DNA of 51,343 nt from Pseudomonadota bacterium (GCA_021785515.1 JAJYEX010000004.1:230134-281476), one strand, 5' to 3'. Positions 33,987 to 43,053 are shown, counted from the stretch's first letter. The notes: generated by a model from the letters alone, not told the origin. Numbers and translations: made by a program.

Positions 33987-34487
33987 ATGAAAATGAATCA
34001 CCGCTGGGGACTGCGCGAACCGCTCGCGCGCCATGTTCAGGTGTGGCAGAGCAGCGCCAAGGCAATCGAAGGTTGCACGCGCGATCTGAGTTTTGACGGG
34101 GTTTTCGTCGAAGCTTGCGGGCTAATGCTTTATCCCGGAACCCTGCTGGATCTCATTACCATGCGCCGCGTGCGGGGCGTGACGTGGATCCGGCGTATGT
34201 CCGCGGTGGTGGCGCGCCTGACCGAGGCGGGCATCGGTCTGATGTTCACAACGCGCGATGCCGTTGAAATCACCCGGTTCACGGAAATGCTGCGCGGCGA
34301 CAATGCGCTGCTCAGCATCCTGCGATCAGGGTCGTATCAGACGTTCAAGCAGAAGCCCGGGGGCAGTGCAGCGATTCTGGCTCTCGCCCGCATGCGAATG
34401 AACGGGGCGCCAGTCGAGGATTGTGTTCCGGATGGCGGCTACAAACTGGCAAGTGATGAGGATCATGATCATGGCAAAACGGGTTGA
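33987..34487 (+). CDS. PilZ-like domain protein with extra C-terminal segment
   Basis: 166 residues, ATG 33987 after GAGAGGG. The N-terminal part has REPLARHVQV and TRDLSFDGVFVEA, matching the R-rich and DxSxxG motifs of PilZ c-di-GMP receptors. A C-terminal extension of about 60 residues (FKQKPGGSAAILALARMRMN and on) has no recognised fold. Its 3' end overlaps the next PilZ gene by 17 bp. It is likely a cytosolic c-di-GMP effector, possibly responding to the GGDEF enzyme encoded at 27.9-28.9 kb. Confidence 0.65.
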   Translation: MKMNHRWGLREPLARHVQVWQSSAKAIEGCTRDLSFDGVFVEACGLMLYPGTLLDLITMRRVRGVTWIRRMSAVVARLTEAGIGLMFTTRDAVEITRFTEMLRGDNALLSILRSGSYQTFKQKPGGSAAILALARMRMNGAPVEDCVPDGGYKLASDEDHDHGKTG

Positions 34488-34809
34488 GCAGCGCTGGAAC
34501 GAGAGACGGCCGGTTCAGCTTGAGGTGGAGCTGACGGCGGACGGGCGGACTCCGCAGCGGGCGATCTGTCGGGACCTCGGATTTGGCGGAATGTACGTGG
34601 AAGGCAATTCCGCGATGCTCTCGGTCAACGATGGGCTCGACATCGGTTTGCGCCAGGGAGTCGGCGAGACCCAGTCCCGCCATCACCTTGCTGCCCGTGT
34701 GGTACGGGTAAACGCGCGCGGTGCCGCGCTCATGTTCAGCAGCTTCAAACCTGAGAATGTGAAAGCGCTGCGCGCCGTTATCTACGGAGAAGGCGACCGG
34801 GTGCGCTAG
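34471..34809 (+). CDS. PilZ-like domain protein
   Basis: About 112 residues from ATG 34471; other in-frame ATGs lie 6 and 15 bp upstream. RWNERRPVQLEVEL supplies the arginine motif. CRDLGFGGMYVEG occupies the DxSxxG position, with glycine in place of serine, so cyclic di-GMP affinity is uncertain. The domain fills the whole protein. It overlaps the previous PilZ gene by 17 bp, and the pair looks like a duplication that diverged in length. Confidence 0.7.
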   Translation: MAKRVEQRWNERRPVQLEVELTADGRTPQRAICRDLGFGGMYVEGNSAMLSVNDGLDIGLRQGVGETQSRHHLAARVVRVNARGAALMFSSFKPENVKALRAVIYGEGDRVR

Positions 34810-35283
34810 GTGATTGCGGGCGGACAGGTAATTCCCGTGCAGCCCTGGGGAATCCTGGTCATGTCCTGAAAGAAGCAGGCGCTTGGCGGCCGTTGAGGAT
34901 GCCTGTCCTTAAGGAAGGTGGGCGGTCGAGCGTTGGTGGCGGACCCCGGAATCTGCCCCGGGTGCGCCGTGTTGCCGGGGGCAGGGCGATGCCCCAGGCG
35001 GGCTGCGGGTGGGGGCGAAAACCCGCTAAACCGTTATGGAAGGCCAGGCCGGCGCCCCGCCGGCTATCCAGGTCGGGTTTTCGCGGTTTTGGGTGGGCTT
35101 TACAGAAAATTGCGCTTCTTTACATCCTGCCTGTCAGCCAATCAACTCTTCATGCGTTCTTCAAGGTGACAGGAACCGGCAATGCCGGAGGAGGGGCAAA
35201 ACGCCCCGGGGTGTGGGAAAATCAGTACTTGAGGTTCCGGACGAAGGTTTGGGAACCGGTCCGTTTTCAGAGAGGACAGGCAG
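34810..35283. other. Non-coding region before the small envelope genes
   Basis: About 470 bp, GC-rich with many short self-complementary tracts around 34940-35090 and an AT-richer part at 35100-35160 that may hold the promoter. No gene or known RNA is recognised. Confidence 0.3.
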
Positions 35284-35769
35284 ATGAAGATGATCAAGAC
35301 GATGAGCTGGGTGCTCGCCGGGCTTATGCTGATTTCCTCGTTTTCGGCATTTGCCGATCATGATGATTGGCGTGGCCGGGGAAGGTTTGAACGGTGGCCC
35401 GCCTGGCGGGGAAGATTCGACGACGGAGGTCCCGTCTGGCGTGGCGACATCCGGTACTGGCATGGTTGGGATATGGACCGCTGGCGCGGCGGTTACTGGG
35501 TGCATGGGCGCCATGATGGCCGGTGGGGCTGGTGGTGGGTTGTGGCCGGCCTGTGGTACTTCTATCCGCAAGCGGTCTATCCCTATCCCGATCCCTATGC
35601 GCCTCCCTATGCACCGACAACGCCGGCGCTGCCAGTACCGAGCACGCCGCCGGAGGTCCAGTACTGGTATTACTGCGATGGCGCGAAAGGCTATTACCCC
35701 TACGTGCAGACATGTCCTGGCGGCTGGCGCAAGGTGCCGGCCACGCCCTCGGCTCCATCGGGCCAGTAG
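35284..35769 (+). CDS. Secreted Trp/Tyr/Pro-rich small protein
   Basis: 161 residues, ATG 35284 after GAGAGGACAGG. A signal peptide (VLAGLMLISSFSAFA) is followed by a basic, aromatic region (DDWRGRGRFERWPAWRGRF, GGYWVHGRHDGRWGWWWVV), a Pro/Tyr linker and a conserved-looking end (YWYYCDGAKGYYPYVQTCPG) with two cysteines. Proteins with this YYC...G-YYPYV-CP-GW tail are common beside glycine-zipper lipoproteins in proteobacteria. The function is unknown; it is probably periplasmic or cell-surface. The glycine-zipper gene follows after 21 bp. Confidence 0.7.
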   Translation: MKMIKTMSWVLAGLMLISSFSAFADHDDWRGRGRFERWPAWRGRFDDGGPVWRGDIRYWHGWDMDRWRGGYWVHGRHDGRWGWWWVVAGLWYFYPQAVYPYPDPYAPPYAPTTPALPVPSTPPEVQYWYYCDGAKGYYPYVQTCPGGWRKVPATPSAPSGQ

Positions 35770-35790
35770 CGCCAGGACGGGAGTACGACC

Positions 35791-36273
35791 ATGAAAACCT
35801 ATCGGGTGATTTCGGGCGTCGCGATCGCGGCGATTCTGTCTGGATGCGTGTCGCTCCCGACGGCGCCCACTGTTGCGGTCATGCCCGGCCCGGGCAAACC
35901 CTTTTCGCAGTTCCGGGACGATGATGCGATCTGCCGGGATTTTGCGCGCCAGCAGCTCGGTGTCGAGCCGAGCCAGGTCGCTCACGAACAGGTTCTAAGC
36001 GGTGCGGTGGCTGGTGCCGCGATCGGGGCGGCGTCGGGCGCACTGCTAGGGCACGGCCAGGGGGCTGTGGGAACCGGAGCCGGCGCGGGCCTGCTCCTGG
36101 GTTCGGCGGAGGGTGCGGGTGCCGCCGGACAAAGTACAGCCGATCTGCAGTACCGCTACAACATTTCCTATGAACAGTGCATGTACGCCAAGGGCAACCT
36201 GATCCCCGGCTATCCGGCGCCGCGCTACACGCCACCACCCCCGCCGTCCAGCGCACCGCCTCCGCCACCCTGA
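35791..36273 (+). CDS. Glycine-zipper lipoprotein
   Basis: 160 residues. A lipobox (AAILSGCVS) gives an N-terminal lipid anchor. The middle (AVAGAAIGAASGALLGHGQG, VGTGAGAGLLLGS) is a glycine-zipper helix pair as in YMGG/OmpA-associated lipoproteins. A conserved C-terminal QYRYNISYEQCMYAKGN precedes a proline tail. It is probably in the outer membrane, with a structural or stress role. It is likely co-transcribed with the aromatic secreted protein just upstream. Confidence 0.75.
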   Translation: MKTYRVISGVAIAAILSGCVSLPTAPTVAVMPGPGKPFSQFRDDDAICRDFARQQLGVEPSQVAHEQVLSGAVAGAAIGAASGALLGHGQGAVGTGAGAGLLLGSAEGAGAAGQSTADLQYRYNISYEQCMYAKGNLIPGYPAPRYTPPPPPSSAPPPPP

Positions 36274-36331
36274 GTTACCGCGGCGCTGCCAGGCGCCAGT
36301 TGGTCCGGACGTGACGCGCCGGGGTGGTCGT

Positions 36332-37132
36332 TCATCCGCCGTGACGGAATGAAGGGTAGAGCACCATGCCTCCGTCAACGAGGAGGCTTGGGCCCGTGAC
36401 ATAGGAAGCCATGTCGCTGGCGAGCAGGGCCACCATACGGCCAATCTCTGAAGGTTCCCCCATCCGGTTCGAGGGAATCTTGCGCAGCAGATCTTTGAGC
36501 GTGTCTGGGTTGTTCCAGACCGATTCATTGATAGGGGTCTTGATCGCGCCTGGCGCCACGCCAAGTACCCGTATGCCGAGGTCAGCCGTCTCCTGTGCCA
36601 GTGTCTGGGTGAGCATGGCCAGCGCTGCCTTCGAACACGTATAGGCGCTATAGCCGCTCCAGGGAATGCTCTCGTGCACCGAGCTGATGTTGACGATGAC
36701 ACCGTGACGAGCGACTGTCATGCGCTTGAGCGCTTCGCGCGCGCAGTGGTAGGCGCCGAACAGGTTGATCTGGATTACGCGGTACCAGTTATGCGGATCC
36801 GATTCCCAGCAGCGGGCGGCGACGCCGTCGATGCCGGCATTATTGACGAGAATATCGATTCCGCCGAACTCCTGATCGATGGTGGCAAACATCTTTTCTA
36901 CCTGGCCCGCATCGGATATGTCGGCGGCCACGCAGATTGCCCGCACGCCCAGCGCACGCGCGGCCTCGGCAACCTTCGCGGCGGCGGCCGCATCCTGTCC
37001 GGTTGGGTCCGAGAGATAGTTTACCGCGACGTCGGCGCCAGCCTCGGCCAGAGCATGGGTGATCGCTGCGCCGATGCCGGAACTGGCACCGGTAACCAGC
37101 GCGCGTCGGCCCTTTAGATCAATGGTAATCAT
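36332..37132 (-). CDS. Short-chain dehydrogenase, glucose 1-dehydrogenase-like
   Basis: 266 residues, classical SDR: TGASSGIG (NAD(P)-binding), NNAG (97-100), catalytic Ser near 150, and YTCSK (Y164, K168), ending VDGGMVLYPS. The closest family by pattern is bacterial glucose 1-dehydrogenase and related 3-oxoacyl reductases. It is last in the operon with glucoamylase, GMC oxidoreductase and MFS transporter. That supports oxidation of glucose or a derived aldose to its lactone in the cytoplasm, although the substrate is inferred. Confidence 0.85.
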   Translation of the reverse strand: MITIDLKGRRALVTGASSGIGAAITHALAEAGADVAVNYLSDPTGQDAAAAAKVAEAARALGVRAICVAADISDAGQVEKMFATIDQEFGGIDILVNNAGIDGVAARCWESDPHNWYRVIQINLFGAYHCAREALKRMTVARHGVIVNISSVHESIPWSGYSAYTCSKAALAMLTQTLAQETADLGIRVLGVAPGAIKTPINESVWNNPDTLKDLLRKIPSNRMGEPSEIGRMVALLASDMASYVTGPSLLVDGGMVLYPSFRHGG

Positions 37133-37151
37133 GATTGGGTTCCTTGTTGCG

Positions 37152-38360
37152 TTATACGGTTGATCGGCCTGGGCCGGACGACTGTGCCCCGGGGCCAGGA
37201 TTGGGACGGCTCAGCCAGTAGGCGAAACCGAACAGGGGCAGGCTCCAGAACGCGGAGAATCCATAGATCTTCGCCAGACTGAGGCTCCCCTGCAGCGGGC
37301 CGAGCGCGTAAGAGCCAATACCTTCGCCCGCCATCAGGGCTGCCACCAGCAGACCCGCCACACGGGTCTGGCTCAGGGTATAGGTTTCCAGGGCGAACGA
37401 CATGCTGTACGGGTAATAGATGCTGCAGGCAGCCCCGGCACCGGCGAACGTGGCGATCAGCGCTGCGGGACTGGAAACCAGAGGCAATGCCAGAAAGCAC
37501 AGGGCGATCGCTACCGGCGAAACACGATAGACGAGCCACGGAGGCGCCAGGCGTGGCGGCACCAGGCTGAACCCCAGACGAAATGCGGTCATGGCGCCCC
37601 AGAATGCGGACAGAGCCCATGCCCCGTCGCGCGCCGACAGCCCGTGGCTGCCGCTCACATAGAGGTCAGCCCAGCTGCCGAACGTCCCTTCGACCACGGC
37701 GTACAGCAGCACCGCAGCCACAAACATCCACAATGGCTGGCCCGGTACCGGATCTTCTCTGGCTGAGGCGGTGAGGGTACGGGATCCGGGCAGGGTCAAG
37801 GACAGCAGCAGAATGGTCACAAATCCGGCGGCCAGCAGCGCCGGCCACAGCCACCAGTGGCGGATCACTTCGAACCGGTCGAGGATCAGCGGAGAGAGCG
37901 CGGTGCTGCCGCCGATGACGGCGTTAAGCAACGTGATCGCCGCAGTCTCGTGTTCCGGAAAATGCTCGGCGGCCAGATGATTGATGGCCGCCAGATTGAA
38001 TCCGAATCCCAGTCCGAGCAGCGCGGTTTCAGCCAGCAGCAGGGCATAGGCGGCCGGCTGTCCGGCATAGGCGGCGCTGGTTATGAGCAACAGCAGCGCC
38101 AATGCATTGGCCCCCAGTCCAATGCGTAGCACGCCCTGGGTACCGACGTGCCGGTCGACACCGCCGGCGCTCAGGGCGCTGGCGATCGCGCCGGCCGTCA
38201 TGGGCAGAAAGAGGCTGCCGTATTGGCTGGCCGACAGGTGGTAGGGGCTGCCCTTGAGGTAGGTGCCGAGCGCCGGGATAAGCACGAACGCAAAGCCCTG
38301 CAACAGGCCGGCCCCGTAGAGAATCGGGACTGCGAGCCCCGGTCTAGCCATGCCAGTCAC
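37152..38360 (-). CDS. MFS transporter
   Basis: 402 residues with 12 hydrophobic helices and the MFS loop signature in altered form (GGVDRHVGTQGVLRIG). It starts at ATG 38360, overlapping the GMC gene by 17 bp; an ATG three codons later is also usable. It is placed between the sugar-oxidising genes and followed by the SDR after 19 bp, so it may move glucose, a lactone or another sugar product. The exact substrate and direction cannot be told. Confidence 0.82.
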   Translation of the reverse strand: MTGMARPGLAVPILYGAGLLQGFAFVLIPALGTYLKGSPYHLSASQYGSLFLPMTAGAIASALSAGGVDRHVGTQGVLRIGLGANALALLLLITSAAYAGQPAAYALLLAETALLGLGFGFNLAAINHLAAEHFPEHETAAITLLNAVIGGSTALSPLILDRFEVIRHWWLWPALLAAGFVTILLLSLTLPGSRTLTASAREDPVPGQPLWMFVAAVLLYAVVEGTFGSWADLYVSGSHGLSARDGAWALSAFWGAMTAFRLGFSLVPPRLAPPWLVYRVSPVAIALCFLALPLVSSPAALIATFAGAGAACSIYYPYSMSFALETYTLSQTRVAGLLVAALMAGEGIGSYALGPLQGSLSLAKIYGFSAFWSLPLFGFAYWLSRPNPGPGAQSSGPGRSTV

Positions 38361-39882
38361 CTGCCGCCAGTCGTGCTTTCAGATGGTCGGCCACGCGCAG
38401 CGCCTGGGCCATGATGGTAAGCGATGGATTGACGGCGGCAATGGAAGGCATGAAGCTGCCGTCCACCACGAACAGGTTGTCTACCTCGTGGGCGCGGCAG
38501 TAGGGGTCAAGAACGCTCTGGGACGGATCCGTTCCGAAACGGGCCGTACCTACCTGATGAGCAACGCCTTCGATGCCGATCCGCTGGGAGAAGATGAAGC
38601 GAAAGCCGATGCGGCGCAGCACCGCCCGCCATGCGGCCAGCAGCCGGGCATGGGCTTCGACGTTGTTGGGCGTGTAACTCAGCCGGATCTGCCCGGCAGC
38701 GGTGAGGGTGACGCGATTGTCTGCGCGGGCCAGGTCCTCGGTCGTCAGCCACCAGTCGACGGAATGTCGTCCGAACCAGCGCGCCAGGAACGAGGGCAGG
38801 GCAGGCCGTTCGGCTTTCAGCACGGCACCAGTCACCTTGCCGAGCAGTTGCACGTGTCCCAGGGGGTAGGGAAACTGCGGGTCACCCGATTCGTGGTAGT
38901 AGTCGTTCACGCCGATGGTTTTCTGGAACACGATGGAGCGGCTGTGCCAGGGGGAGAGCGCCAGCATGACCGAATTCAGGTGACACATGTAATTGCGGCC
39001 CACCTGATCGGAGCTGTTGGCGAGGCCCCTGGGATGCGCGAGGTTCCCCGACGCGAGTAGCAGCGCCGCCGAATTGACCGCGCCGGCCGCGAGCACCACG
39101 ACACGCGCACTGAAGGATTCCGGCCCGCGTTCCCCTTCACCCTCGACCGCCACGATCCGGCGGCCATCGTCGGAGCTGCGCAGACGCGTAATGCGGATGC
39201 CGGTTTTCAGCACCACATCGGGGTCAGCCAGGGCCGGTCGGATCGCGCAGTTTTCGGCGTCACCCTTGGCCAGCACCAGGCAGGGAAATCCGTCGCAGGT
39301 GTCGCAGCGGATGCAGGGGCTTGTGGCGGAATGCATCTCGTCGAGATGAATCGCGAGCGGCAGGTGAAACGGGCGCAGCCCGCAGTCCTGAAGGCGGCGG
39401 AATACCGCCTCGATCGCTGGTTCATGACTCACCGGCGGATACGGAAAAGGTCCCGACGCCGGCGGTTCCGTGGGATCCTCGCCGCGCTGTCCGTGCGCGA
39501 AATACCAGCTTTCAGCCCGATCGTAAAAGGACGCGAGATCCGGGTAGCGGATCGGCCAGGAGACCGTTTCTCCATCGCGATGGTGCAGCGCCCCAAAGTC
39601 ACACTCGCGCCGACGCAATACGGCTGCCCCGAACAGCTTGGTGTTGCCGCCGACGTGATAGCCGGTGACCGGATGGAAGGGCGCGCCGTTGCGGTCAAGC
39701 CAGGGCTCGCGGGTGTGGTAGAGGTGCCGGCGAAACACCGCATCCGGTTCCCAATTGCTTTTGGTGCGGCGCAGAAAGTTGCCGCGTTCGAGCAGCAGAA
39801 GCTTGAGCCCGCTGCCGCTCAGCGCCCGCGCCAGGGTGCCGCCGCCGGCACCGGTACCGATGATGATGACGTCAGCGTCCAT
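38344..39882 (-). CDS. GMC-type FAD oxidoreductase
   Basis: 512 residues from ATG 39882 (MDADVIIIGTGAGGG); the longer frame upstream overlaps the glucoamylase gene and adds no motif. The dinucleotide motif GTGAGGG (9-15), a cysteine cluster (CIRCDTCDGFPC), and the C-terminal GMC signature with HQVGTARFG and VNPSLTIMA supply the FAD fold and the His-Asn pair. GMC enzymes oxidise alcohols or aldoses such as glucose. No Tat or Sec signal is present. It sits in the glucoamylase-MFS-SDR operon with 11-bp and 17-bp overlaps on its two sides. Confidence 0.88.
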   Translation of the reverse strand: MDADVIIIGTGAGGGTLARALSGSGLKLLLLERGNFLRRTKSNWEPDAVFRRHLYHTREPWLDRNGAPFHPVTGYHVGGNTKLFGAAVLRRRECDFGALHHRDGETVSWPIRYPDLASFYDRAESWYFAHGQRGEDPTEPPASGPFPYPPVSHEPAIEAVFRRLQDCGLRPFHLPLAIHLDEMHSATSPCIRCDTCDGFPCLVLAKGDAENCAIRPALADPDVVLKTGIRITRLRSSDDGRRIVAVEGEGERGPESFSARVVVLAAGAVNSAALLLASGNLAHPRGLANSSDQVGRNYMCHLNSVMLALSPWHSRSIVFQKTIGVNDYYHESGDPQFPYPLGHVQLLGKVTGAVLKAERPALPSFLARWFGRHSVDWWLTTEDLARADNRVTLTAAGQIRLSYTPNNVEAHARLLAAWRAVLRRIGFRFIFSQRIGIEGVAHQVGTARFGTDPSQSVLDPYCRAHEVDNLFVVDGSFMPSIAAVNPSLTIMAQALRVADHLKARLAAGDWHG

Positions 39883-42241
39883 TCTGACCGGCGGCGTTGT
39901 GCGGCCGGACTTCCACGCTGTAGTTCTGGCCATGCCAGCTTCCGTCGACCAGCCAGCGGAATGTGAAATCCACGCGCTGTCCAGACCGCAGTCTGTCGGT
40001 CGCGAGCTCCGCAATGTGCAGGCCAAGGCCGGTTTCGCGCGTTTTCACGTCGGCCGTATCCTGCCAGCCATCGCGGCCCCAGTGGATCATTGCCGGCTGC
40101 GTAAGGTAGATGCGCAGACCCTTGCCCTGAGGCAGGCGCTGGAGGCGTACATGAAGGCTCCAGTATGCCCAGGGCGTTTCGGGCCGCTGCCCCTGGTAGC
40201 GTTTCCATACCGCTTCGGGGCGATCAAAGGGTCGGCCGAGAACAATACTCGAGGCAAGCTTGATAAACTCGGCGTGCGCCCATACCAATGGCATGGCCGA
40301 TCCCGAGGGACGCCCGGGGTAGAGGTTGTGTTCGGGGATGGGCGCGCTGTCCCAGACCTGTTCAGGAATCAGTCCGCATTTGCCGCTCATCGCCGCCATG
40401 GCCTTGAGGTAGGGCAGCGCATCCTCTCCGGCGGCCAGCGCGTAATGTCCGCGCTCTCCCGTCAACAGCGGCCAGGCCCGGCCGCGACCGGTGCCGTTGA
40501 ATCCGATGCCGTCGGCGTGCTCGCCATAGCCATCGCCGTTATAGCGGTGCCAGGCGGGACCATTGGGCGTGTCAACCCTGAGCAGCGCATCGGTTATCTG
40601 CACGCTGGCCCGAACCATGGGGTCATCGGCACGCCGCAATCCAAAACGCACCAGCTGCAGAAAGTCCCCGCCGACCTGTTGTTCGGCGGCAAGATCGAGG
40701 TCGCGGGTACGGTTCTTGATGGGCAGAACCTGGCTGAGTGCGGCCCGCCCTTCCAGAACCTGAACCGGCGCCATGCGCACGTAATAGCCATCCACGCCAT
40801 GGTCCTTGGCAAGCTGGGTGCCGTGTACACAGGTCCAGTGCTCGATGCGCGAGTTCCAGTAGTCGGCGAGCTCCAGAACAAAGCTGCGCGCAGGTTCCTG
40901 CAGAAATTCTGCACCGCACACCAGTGCTGCAATGCATACCGCGAGCGTGAACGGATTGACGCCGGCGTCCTCCTCCCAGCGGTCCTGCTGGGTCGTGGGG
41001 CCGGAACGAACCATGAACCCGAGCGCGCGTTCCACCATGTCGCCCACCTCGATTCCGTCGAGCGCATCACGTTCGACCAGCGCGGCCGCCAACAGTACGG
41101 CGAATCCGGCCTCATCGAGCTGTACCCCGGTCCAGTAGGGTTTGCCGCCGAGCCACTGGTTCTGGTACCAGTGCCCGTCAGCTTGCTGTGTCGCGATCAG
41201 GTAGCGCAGGATGTTGCGCGCCTCCTCCAGCGCGCCCAGGGCGAGCAGTCCGCCGGCGCTCTCCACCAGGTCACGCGGCCATACCAGGTGATAGCCGCCG
41301 AGGTCATCCTTGGTGCTCCCCCAGGGGACGCTCAGGCTGGCGACCATGGCGCCGGGGTAGGTCTTGTCCTGGTGCGTGCGCAATACCATGGCCGAGGTCT
41401 GGAAGATGCCAATGTGATCCGGTTCGAGGCCTTGCGGCAGGGTGCAGTGATGGGTGCGTGTGGCGTGCCAGGACTGCCAGGACTCCAGCTGGTGCTGCCA
41501 GGACGCTTCGAACGGCTGTGCCAGAGACGCAATGGCGAGTGTGGCGGCCGAGTCCTTGCTGCTGCCGAAGCCGAGCGCCAGCACCGCCTGTGCCGGCAGT
41601 TCGCCTATGAGCGCGACATTGCCGGGCCCGGCCTCATCATAGGTCCAGGACATGGCGCCATGGCTGGCGAAGTCCTGCCAGCCGTCGCTCGTTCCGACAT
41701 ATCCGGCGCTGGTTCGCCCTAGCGCATCGCGTTGCTGTGCATCGGTGGCCACCAGCGCCAGGCCGAATGGCCCCTGTTCTGCCCAGAGTACCCCGCGCCC
41801 GTTGTGCATTCCGGTGTAGGCAGTGTTGCCATGGCCGGTGCCGCCCAGATGGGGTGCGAGCAGCACGTAGGGTTTCAGGCCGGCGCCCGTCAGATGTACC
41901 TCGATGAGGACCACGTCTCGCAGCAGGTCCGGTGTGAAGCGTAGCCGCAATTCAAAACGGGGGTGCGTATGCACCACCTCCACAGCCGGGATGCCTGGAC
42001 CCGGCAGGCACGCCCGGTAGGAGTTGAGCCGTTTGACCTCAACCCAGAAGCCCTTGCCGTCGGCGACAATGAATCCGAGATCCCGCGTCTGGGGAATGTC
42101 GACGCGCGGATAGTAGATTTCGTTCAGTATGCCATAGCTGGTGGTGAACCATACGCGGGGTGATCCGAGCGCGGTTCCGACCATGTCTTTTGCGCTGGTG
42201 GTCCAGGTGGGCGACATTCCGGGCTGGCCGGGAGCATGCAT
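39872..42241 (-). CDS. GH15 glucoamylase-like glucan glucohydrolase
   Basis: 789 residues. An N-terminal beta-sandwich (about 10-270) precedes the GH15 (alpha/alpha)6 barrel, which carries GYHLVWPRDLVESAGG (317-331), the catalytic acid region RWEEDAG (E423/E424) and the catalytic base in LIPEQVWD (E627). The C-terminal ~100 residues form a further beta domain. It releases glucose from the non-reducing ends of alpha-glucans. No signal peptide is seen, so it probably acts on internal glycogen or imported maltodextrins. It heads the operon. Start ATG 42241 has AGGAG upstream. Confidence 0.9.
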   Translation of the reverse strand: MHAPGQPGMSPTWTTSAKDMVGTALGSPRVWFTTSYGILNEIYYPRVDIPQTRDLGFIVADGKGFWVEVKRLNSYRACLPGPGIPAVEVVHTHPRFELRLRFTPDLLRDVVLIEVHLTGAGLKPYVLLAPHLGGTGHGNTAYTGMHNGRGVLWAEQGPFGLALVATDAQQRDALGRTSAGYVGTSDGWQDFASHGAMSWTYDEAGPGNVALIGELPAQAVLALGFGSSKDSAATLAIASLAQPFEASWQHQLESWQSWHATRTHHCTLPQGLEPDHIGIFQTSAMVLRTHQDKTYPGAMVASLSVPWGSTKDDLGGYHLVWPRDLVESAGGLLALGALEEARNILRYLIATQQADGHWYQNQWLGGKPYWTGVQLDEAGFAVLLAAALVERDALDGIEVGDMVERALGFMVRSGPTTQQDRWEEDAGVNPFTLAVCIAALVCGAEFLQEPARSFVLELADYWNSRIEHWTCVHGTQLAKDHGVDGYYVRMAPVQVLEGRAALSQVLPIKNRTRDLDLAAEQQVGGDFLQLVRFGLRRADDPMVRASVQITDALLRVDTPNGPAWHRYNGDGYGEHADGIGFNGTGRGRAWPLLTGERGHYALAAGEDALPYLKAMAAMSGKCGLIPEQVWDSAPIPEHNLYPGRPSGSAMPLVWAHAEFIKLASSIVLGRPFDRPEAVWKRYQGQRPETPWAYWSLHVRLQRLPQGKGLRIYLTQPAMIHWGRDGWQDTADVKTRETGLGLHIAELATDRLRSGQRVDFTFRWLVDGSWHGQNYSVEVRPHNAAGQNGR

Positions 42242-42603
42242 AGCTGAGTCTCCTGAAAGAAAAGGCAGTTCGCCGTGGCGGATGGCGGGAAAATGGTAGG
42301 CTGGCGCTCAGCCGGGCAGGTTCGCCTCGGGGGGGATCCGGTCCATGAACCCATCCACGATGCCTCCACCGGAACGGACGCCGGACGGGTCGCGTCTGTC
42401 GCGGTGTGGTGTGGGCAGGCCCCGAATGGGGCGCCCGTCCATCGCTGCAGAGATTCGTGGAAGTCTACCATGTGATCTTCACGATTATGTGACCGACGGC
42501 ACGGCATCCATCTCCGGCCCCTGTGTTGCCGTTCGATCGCTCTGGACGGCTGGGGCTGTCCCTCGAAGGGTGCGGTTTCCGACGTGGGCCTGTTTATTCC
42601 TAA

Positions 42604-42626
42604 TTAAGTATTTAAGTATTTAAGTA
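42604..42626. repeat. Three TTAAGTA units at 8-bp spacing
   Basis: TTAAGTA at 42604, 42612 and 42620, in a short AT island within GC-rich DNA. It may be a promoter or a nucleoid-protein site. Confidence 0.5.
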
Positions 42627-42668
42627 GTTAGGGCAGCCGGTGCAGACCCGGGACTGTGCGTGTGCGCC

Positions 42669-42700
42669 GGCCGGTCACCGGTCCGTTTGGCCGGTCACCG
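42669..42700. promoter_or_regulatory. Direct repeat of GGCCGGTCACCG
   Basis: The 12-mer occurs at 42669-42680 and 42689-42700, 20 bp apart (about two helical turns). The first copy is embedded in CCGGT-C-ACCGG, a perfect palindrome. It is a candidate operator for the nickel/cobalt permease or the divergent operon. Confidence 0.4.
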
Positions 42701-42912
42701 CTTGGTTCGACCAGCGATTATCGTCTCTGTTCCGGAATAATTACGGTGAATTTGGGGGCACCGGACCCTGGAAGGCCGGGTCATGGCCCGACCGATACGC
42801 CCGAAGGGGCAGGGGGGATCAAAAGGGGAGCCAACCAGGACCCCCCGGAATCCCTGCACACTGTCGGCAATCTGGGTGTGGGTGCCGGACAATCTGACGC
42901 CCGTCAAAGTAG

Positions 42913-42965
42913 GGCGCCCGATGAGGGCACATGATGCCGAGAGCGTCATGTGGGGAGAGGGCGCC
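42913..42965 (+). ncRNA. Candidate structured RNA leader of the Ni/Co permease
   Basis: Outer stem GGCGCCC (42913-42919) / GGGCGCC (42959-42965). Inner 10-bp stem CACATGATGC (42928-42937) / GCGTCATGTG (42943-42952, one G-T pair) with loop CGAGA. Between them is a purine-rich internal loop, GATGAGGG facing GGGAGA. It lies 89 bp before the start of the permease gene. I cannot match it to the nickel/cobalt (czcD) or cobalamin riboswitch. Confidence 0.4.
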
Positions 42966-43053
42966 GGATCGGGAGCATTCGTCGAAAACAGGCTGCGGCG
43001 GACCCTCGGAGACGGAGGCGGCTGCATTTCTAAAGGATTGGGAGGGGGTGGGC

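Larger units (their letters stand above)
42242..43053. other. Long divergent region with repeats and a structured leader
   Basis: About 810 bp between the glucoamylase operon (leftward) and the Ni/Co permease (rightward), without a supported gene. It contains a period-8 AT repeat at 42604-42626, a palindromic direct repeat at 42669-42700 and a strong hairpin at 42913-42965, each listed separately. Confidence 0.5.

Noticed and set aside
39755-41722. A 655-codon open frame on the plus strand
   Set aside because: It lies entirely antisense to the glucoamylase and GMC genes, which have clear catalytic motifs. Long antisense frames are expected at this GC content.
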